Source: GCA-020345945 sp964596985
GTDB taxonomy: Archaea; Thermoproteota; Bathyarchaeia; RBG-16-48-13; GCA-020345945
Direction of reading: 5' to 3'
Assembly (NCBI GenBank): GCA_964596985.1
Contig: CAZQWG010000017.1
Span: forward strand, 1 to 8,577
DNA length: 8,577 nucleotides
The notes under the pieces were generated by a model, which worked only from the letters and a program-made list of their open reading frames with translations, searched no databases and was not told where the DNA came from. Shown here in pieces: positions 6,040-8,577 of the stretch; positions within the stretch are counted from its first letter, which is position 1, and each line of letters begins with the position of its first letter. Both the position numbers and the translations under genes were made by a program.

Positions 6040-6366
6040 TTAGCTGTCTCTTGCTCTTCTGATCAGCTTTGACGGCCATCTCTGAAATATTTCTGATACC
6101 TGTTGAAGGTGTTCTGATTCCCGTGGCGCCCTTCCACACTGCTGGTGCACAAAGGCATTCAGTCTCTTTCCTTCAAATTCAAGCCTCTCATGCAATCTAC
6201 CGTACACTCTATTAGCGGCGAGCTGGTGCATTCTAGACTCATTCCTCCTAAGAGGAGGGGAATGCCTGATGGTTCTGTTTCCATGGTTTGAAAAGAAATC
6301 CCCCATTAATAGATGCCAGACGTTTTTCAATCCGGCGATTGGTTTTCCGCCTGTCTTGTGGATCAC
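6040..6366 (-). CDS. Doubtful hypothetical protein coupled to the DUF362 gene
   Basis: A GTG at 6364-6366 overlaps the DUF362 stop (GTGA), the usual form of translational coupling. The frame runs 108 codons to a TAA at 6040-6042. The product is basic, rich in His and Arg, without membrane spans or a recognised domain. The middle (ANRVYGRLHERLEFEGKRLN) vaguely recalls the C-terminal part of transposases or integrases, and another minus-strand frame alongside also looks protein-like with TGA stops (about 6264 down to 5994, ending EHLRKILVVG). This could be a decayed gene, for example of a mobile element, rather than a working small protein. No family assignment is justified. Confidence 0.25.
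   Translation of the reverse strand: MIHKTGGKPIAGLKNVWHLLMGDFFSNHGNRTIRHSPPLRRNESRMHQLAANRVYGRLHERLEFEGKRLNAFVHQQCGRAPRESEHLQQVSEIFQRWPSKLIRRARDS
6240..6264 (-). repeat. Stem-loop downstream of the DUF362 gene
   Basis: CATTCCTCCT (6240-6249) pairs with AGGAGG plus AATG (6253-6264), with a 3-nt loop and a two-base GG bulge. It lies about 100 nt past the DUF362 stop on its coding strand and inside the doubtful downstream frame. It may be a 3' untranslated structure. On the minus strand its second arm is AGGAGG, a perfect ribosome-binding sequence. Confidence 0.5.
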
Positions 6367-7733
6367 TCGGGTTTCTTCGTTAGTTCCTTGATCGTGATTC
6401 GTATTTTCTCTTGATAGCAGTCGGGGTCAGGCTTTGGGGACTGCTTCTCGAACTTATTTCTGATCCTAAAGGCAGCGGTATGTTCCCTGAGTTCAGGCAT
6501 CGCATACTCGTCCGCAGGTCGGGGGGTGACTCCGACTAACTCGTATTCTAGTAGACCGAGACCTAGGTTTGCAGCGGCGTTAACCTGCGCCCACTGTGGG
6601 ACCTCAGGCCAGCGATGTTTGCAGGATACATAGGTGAAGTGCTCGTGGCCGGCTAGCCAAGGTTCATCTCTGACATCCTCGTCGAACGCCATGCTTCCCT
6701 GTATTGCTGGAACTTTGTCCGCCTCGTCTAGGCACGCCTTGTCTATCGCTACAATATCTTTTGAAGCGAATACCCCTAGATTCGGAAGCATCCATGTATC
6801 TGTGTGGGTTATGCAGTCGCACCAGGGTGAGATGTCGATTGCATAACTGATGAAGCCTACACGCTCCTCTCCTAGTACTTTCAGGACGCCTTTTGCAGAG
6901 TCGGCGACGGCTGCTGGGAAGTAGTTCTCTATGTTCGCGGGCCTTGTGAGCACTCCGCATCCAGTACGGGACCAACATGCAGCACACCCCACACATTTCT
7001 CATCGTCCTTCTGGGCGTAGGGTGGGTTTTCTAGGATCTGGAATGCCCCTGTCGGGCAGTTTTCGACGCACCTGTTGTAGCTTGGGCACTCCTTGCCTGT
7101 ACATTTCTCGGGATGGAATTCGAAAGCTTTGGAGCTAGACTCGGTATGGTTCACCCCGAGTCTAGGGTGTGTCAACAGGTGGGTAGCTATCTTCCCCCTC
7201 TTTGAGCAGCAACCGATACCTAGGTTCTTTATCGCGCCTCCGTAGACGCTCTGAGGGTGCCCCTTGAAATGAGTCAGAGTAATCATCGCGTCGGCGTTCG
7301 CGATGGCTGCCGCTATGTACGTGTGTTTCAGTAGGTTTCCGTCTACCCTGACCTTGACGTCGTCGAGGCCGGCGTCCCCGTCAGCCACGATAAATGGACA
7401 GCCGAGGGCTTCTTCCGTGAATCCGTTTCTTGCCGCGGTCTTGTACTCATCTTGGGCTGTCGTCCTTCCGGCGACTGGATTGTAGAGCAACGTTGTGGTA
7501 TCGGTGACGAAGGGGTCTCCTCCCCACTCCTTGACTTTCTCTACGATGCCGGCGACGATGTTCGGTCTAAGATAGCCTGTGTTGTTCCATTCGCCACAAT
7601 GTATCTTTATCGCTACTCTATCACCGCTATTGAAACACTCGTTCAGTTTTGCCTCCTCGAAAAGCGTCTGTCCTTTACCGACGTAGCTAGTTGGACCCCT
7701 GGGACCGAAATAATATACCTTACTCCCAGTCAT
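6363..7733 (-). CDS. DUF362 family iron-sulfur protein
   Basis: This 456-residue soluble protein has the DUF362 fold seen in many archaea and anaerobic bacteria. The N-terminal part has 'VAIKIHCGEWNNTGYLRP' (about 40-57), 'GGDPFVTDTTTLLY' (71-84), and 'THFKGHPQSVYGGAIKNLGIG' (about 154-174), the strongest family signature. A two-cluster ferredoxin-like insert follows, with Cys211, Cys216, Cys222, Cys226-Pro and then Cys247, Cys250, Cys253, Cys259. These ligands can hold two 4Fe-4S clusters, although the spacing departs from the plain CxxCxxCxxxCP. The C-terminal part includes 'DISPWCDCITHTDTW' and a family-typical segment, 'LGVFASKDIVAIDKACLDEA' (about 319-338). The biochemical role of the family is not established; an electron-transfer or redox maturation role is plausible. 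I chose the ATG at 7733, with GTGGAG 6 nt upstream, over a TTG at 7751 that would fall at or before the predicted transcript start. Confidence 0.9.
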   Translation of the reverse strand: MTGSKVYYFGPRGPTSYVGKGQTLFEEAKLNECFNSGDRVAIKIHCGEWNNTGYLRPNIVAGIVEKVKEWGGDPFVTDTTTLLYNPVAGRTTAQDEYKTAARNGFTEEALGCPFIVADGDAGLDDVKVRVDGNLLKHTYIAAAIANADAMITLTHFKGHPQSVYGGAIKNLGIGCCSKRGKIATHLLTHPRLGVNHTESSSKAFEFHPEKCTGKECPSYNRCVENCPTGAFQILENPPYAQKDDEKCVGCAACWSRTGCGVLTRPANIENYFPAAVADSAKGVLKVLGEERVGFISYAIDISPWCDCITHTDTWMLPNLGVFASKDIVAIDKACLDEADKVPAIQGSMAFDEDVRDEPWLAGHEHFTYVSCKHRWPEVPQWAQVNAAANLGLGLLEYELVGVTPRPADEYAMPELREHTAAFRIRNKFEKQSPKPDPDCYQEKIRITIKELTKKPE

Positions 7734-7766
7734 GGGCTTCTCCACGATCAAATGGACCGAATGAGC

Positions 7767-7773
7767 TAATTAA
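7767..7773 (-). promoter_or_regulatory. TATA box of the DUF362 gene
   Basis: Read on the minus strand, TTAATTA lies about 34-40 bp before the ATG at 7733. Initiation about 25 bp downstream would fall near 7746, giving a leader of roughly 13 nt that just contains the GTGGAG ribosome-binding site. Confidence 0.55.
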
Positions 7774-7797
7774 GTGAACGATTCAATCCGCTCACTT
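7772..7797. repeat. Inverted repeat beside the DUF362 promoter
   Basis: AAGTGA (7772-7777) and TCACTT (7792-7797) are perfect inverted repeats with a 14-bp spacer. They overlap the TATA box and extend over the BRE side of the DUF362 promoter. The arrangement would suit a dimeric regulator, but the arms are short and chance is possible. Confidence 0.35.
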
Positions 7798-7935
7798 GAC
7801 TCCTTGCTTTTTTCTAAATTCGGGACTGCAAGAATCTTCGTCACGGCTGTAAAATCCTCTCAGTACTGAATGATAAGGGATCTTTCATGTCTGCAAGATG
7901 TTTCAGAAAGACGATTCTGCCTATCCCATCAAAGC

Positions 7936-7944
7936 TTTTTTATA
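7936..7944 (+). promoter_or_regulatory. TATA box of the small-membrane-protein operon
   Basis: TTTTTTATA with an upstream AAAGC is the best archaeal promoter in the window. Initiation about 25 bp downstream falls near 7965-7968, so the leader would be only about 12-15 nt. Confidence 0.75.
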
Positions 7945-7959
7945 CCTGAATAATTGAAA

Positions 7960-7973
7960 CTCCGAGTTCGGAG
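7960..7973 (+). promoter_or_regulatory. 14-bp near-palindrome at the transcript start and ribosome-binding site
   Basis: CTCCGA (7960-7965), GT, TCGGAG (7968-7973) is a perfect 6-bp inverted repeat with a 2-bp spacer. Its right arm contains the GGAG (7970-7973) ribosome-binding site, 6 nt before the ATG at 7980, and the repeat covers the expected transcription start. It could be an operator where a bound regulator blocks RNA polymerase, or, if transcription starts upstream of 7960, a hairpin masking the ribosome-binding site. Confidence 0.6.
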
Positions 7974-7979
7974 AATACC

Positions 7980-8072
7980 ATGGACGAAAAACAAAGGAAT
8001 ATGCTAATACAAGCTGCAGTGATGATCGCTGTTTTCGTCGGCACCTACATCTACGCTACAATGGGGCAGTGA
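7980..8072 (+). CDS. Tiny single-span membrane peptide (30 residues), operon gene 1
   Basis: The peptide has a short charged N-terminus (MDEKQRN) followed by one hydrophobic segment of about 20 residues (MLIQAAVMIAVFVGTYIYAT) and almost no tail. GGAG lies 6 nt before the ATG, a good TATA box stands at the right distance upstream, and the next gene begins 6 bp after its stop. That context makes it believable despite its size. Tiny single-helix subunits occur in respiratory oxidases (for example the 34-residue subunit IIa of ba3 oxidase, which also begins with an acidic-basic Met-Glu-Glu-Lys segment) and in other membrane enzyme complexes. I do not recognise a specific family. It probably packs against the large membrane subunit encoded downstream. 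Confidence 0.75.
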   Translation: MDEKQRNMLIQAAVMIAVFVGTYIYATMGQ

Positions 8073-8078
8073 TGAACA

Positions 8079-8192
8079 ATGGCAGAGAAATATGAAGTTA
8101 AAGGGCTATTCCCCGGCGGAATGTCTATTCTAGTGATCTGGGGACTGGCGGTAGTCATTGGCATCATTGCTATGACTTTAGCAGGAGGATGA
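8079..8192 (+). CDS. Small single-span membrane peptide (37 residues), operon gene 2
   Basis: The product starts with MAEKYEVKGLFPGGM and continues with one hydrophobic segment (SILVIWGLAVVIGIIAMTLA), ending in GG. The start lies 6 bp after the previous stop. The sequence GTGATG (8069-8074), overlapping that stop, matches part of the archaeal anti-Shine-Dalgarno complement and can serve as its ribosome-binding site. The stop overlaps the GGAGG site of the third gene, so the three are probably translated from one mRNA as parts of one complex. No specific family is recognised. The 'FPGG' before the helix may be an interfacial turn. Confidence 0.78.
   Translation: MAEKYEVKGLFPGGMSILVIWGLAVVIGIIAMTLAGG
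8184..8188 (+). promoter_or_regulatory. Strong ribosome-binding site, operon gene 3
   Basis: GGAGG, within GGAGGATGA, lies 11 nt before the ATG at 8200 and overlaps the end of the preceding gene, which couples the two. Confidence 0.75.
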
Positions 8193-8199
8193 TCCGACA

Positions 8200-8577
8200 A
8201 TGTCAATAGGAAAAATGACTCCTGAGAAAGTAGCAGCACAAAGCAGAAACATGAAGATCTTTGACGCCTTGGCAATCGTAGGTATGCTTGCAGGGATTGG
8301 CTTCTGGATAGCGATGGACGTCACATCGGAGAAGTGGGGTGTCGCTTACAGCCCAGAGAGAATGATGATGCTATGCGCCTACGCCATAATGGCTACAGCG
8401 CCTCTTTGGCTGTGGAGCACATACCGGTATATGACCAACCAGAAATGGCTTGCAGAAGATATCGGTGTCCCATATGAACCAGGTAAAGAATACCCTGTTT
8501 GGACAACGAAGAGAATTGTCGCTATCGCACTCGGGATAGCCCTCTTCGGGATAAGCGGGGTTGTGCCTGCAACGACA
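8200..8577 (+). CDS. Polytopic membrane protein, 3'-truncated by the window; PmoC/AmoC-like layout (tentative)
   Basis: The first 126 residues are visible and the frame is still open at the edge. After a polar N-terminus (about 1-19) come a first span (IFDALAIVGMLAGIGFWIAM, about 20-39), an outer loop with Trp46 and 'YSPERMM', a second span (about 56-76, ending LWLWSTYRYMT), a hydrophilic loop of about 25 residues, and a third span starting at 'TTKRIVAIALGIALFG'. The C subunit of copper membrane monooxygenases (PmoC/AmoC) begins the same way: a span ending near aromatic residues, a W...PE loop, 31 residues from the PE motif to a basic K, a loop of about 20 residues, then the third span. The metal ligands of that family (Asp-x3-His-x12-His) would lie beyond the window. 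Real sequence identity is low, so another membrane oxidoreductase subunit, such as one of a heme-copper oxidase, is possible. The two upstream single-span peptides suggest a multi-subunit complex. Confidence 0.85.
   Translation, partial: MSIGKMTPEKVAAQSRNMKIFDALAIVGMLAGIGFWIAMDVTSEKWGVAYSPERMMMLCAYAIMATAPLWLWSTYRYMTNQKWLAEDIGVPYEPGKEYPVWTTKRIVAIALGIALFGISGVVPATT

Noticed and set aside
7734..7751. TTG start that would extend the DUF362 protein by six residues
   Set aside because: The GTGGAG ribosome-binding site lies inside this extension and points to the ATG at 7733. The predicted transcript start also falls at about this TTG.
8020..8077. TGATGA-like words that could be box C of a C/D guide RNA
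   Set aside because: They lie within tightly packed coding and ribosome-binding sequence, and no properly spaced box D and guide stretches accompany them.

Overview
The window is archaeal. It carries a tRNA-Leu gene split by two introns that fold into bulge-helix-bulge (BHB) splice substrates, TATA-type promoters about 25-35 bp upstream of starts, strong GGAG/GGAGG ribosome-binding sites, and archaeal-type gene families. The lineage cannot be fixed from the sequence. The D-loop tRNA intron is most familiar from Thermoproteota (Crenarchaeota, Nitrososphaeria and relatives), but that is only a hint. Coding density is uneven: long single genes are separated by gene-poor stretches that contain decayed reading frames.

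Layout. Positions 1-1089 hold no intact gene. There is a possible decayed YIP1-like membrane protein (about 197-463), a 20-bp tandem duplication (840-879) and several hairpins. Positions 1090-5104 (+) hold three metabolic genes in one orientation: an N-acyl-D-amino-acid deacylase, a major facilitator transporter whose 5' end may be frameshifted, and an acetamidase/formamidase. Together they suggest scavenging of acylated D-amino acids and small amides, with release of carboxylates, amino acids and ammonia; the joint role is inference. Positions 5105-6362 hold the twice-interrupted tRNA-Leu(GAG), a probable tiny membrane protein (5828-5962) and a doubtful open frame on the minus strand (6040-6366). 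Positions 6363-7733 (-) encode a DUF362-type iron-sulfur protein.

The most interesting part is the right edge. From a good promoter at about 7938, divergent from the DUF362 gene, runs a tight operon: a 30-residue single-span membrane peptide (7980-8072), a 37-residue single-span membrane peptide (8079-8192), and a larger polytopic membrane protein (8200 to beyond 8577). The gaps are 6-7 bp. The visible part of the third protein has a layout and spacing resembling the N-terminal third of PmoC/AmoC, the C subunit of copper membrane monooxygenases. The metal-ligand region lies beyond the window, so this is a hypothesis; an accessory subunit of another membrane oxidoreductase, such as a heme-copper oxidase, is the main alternative.
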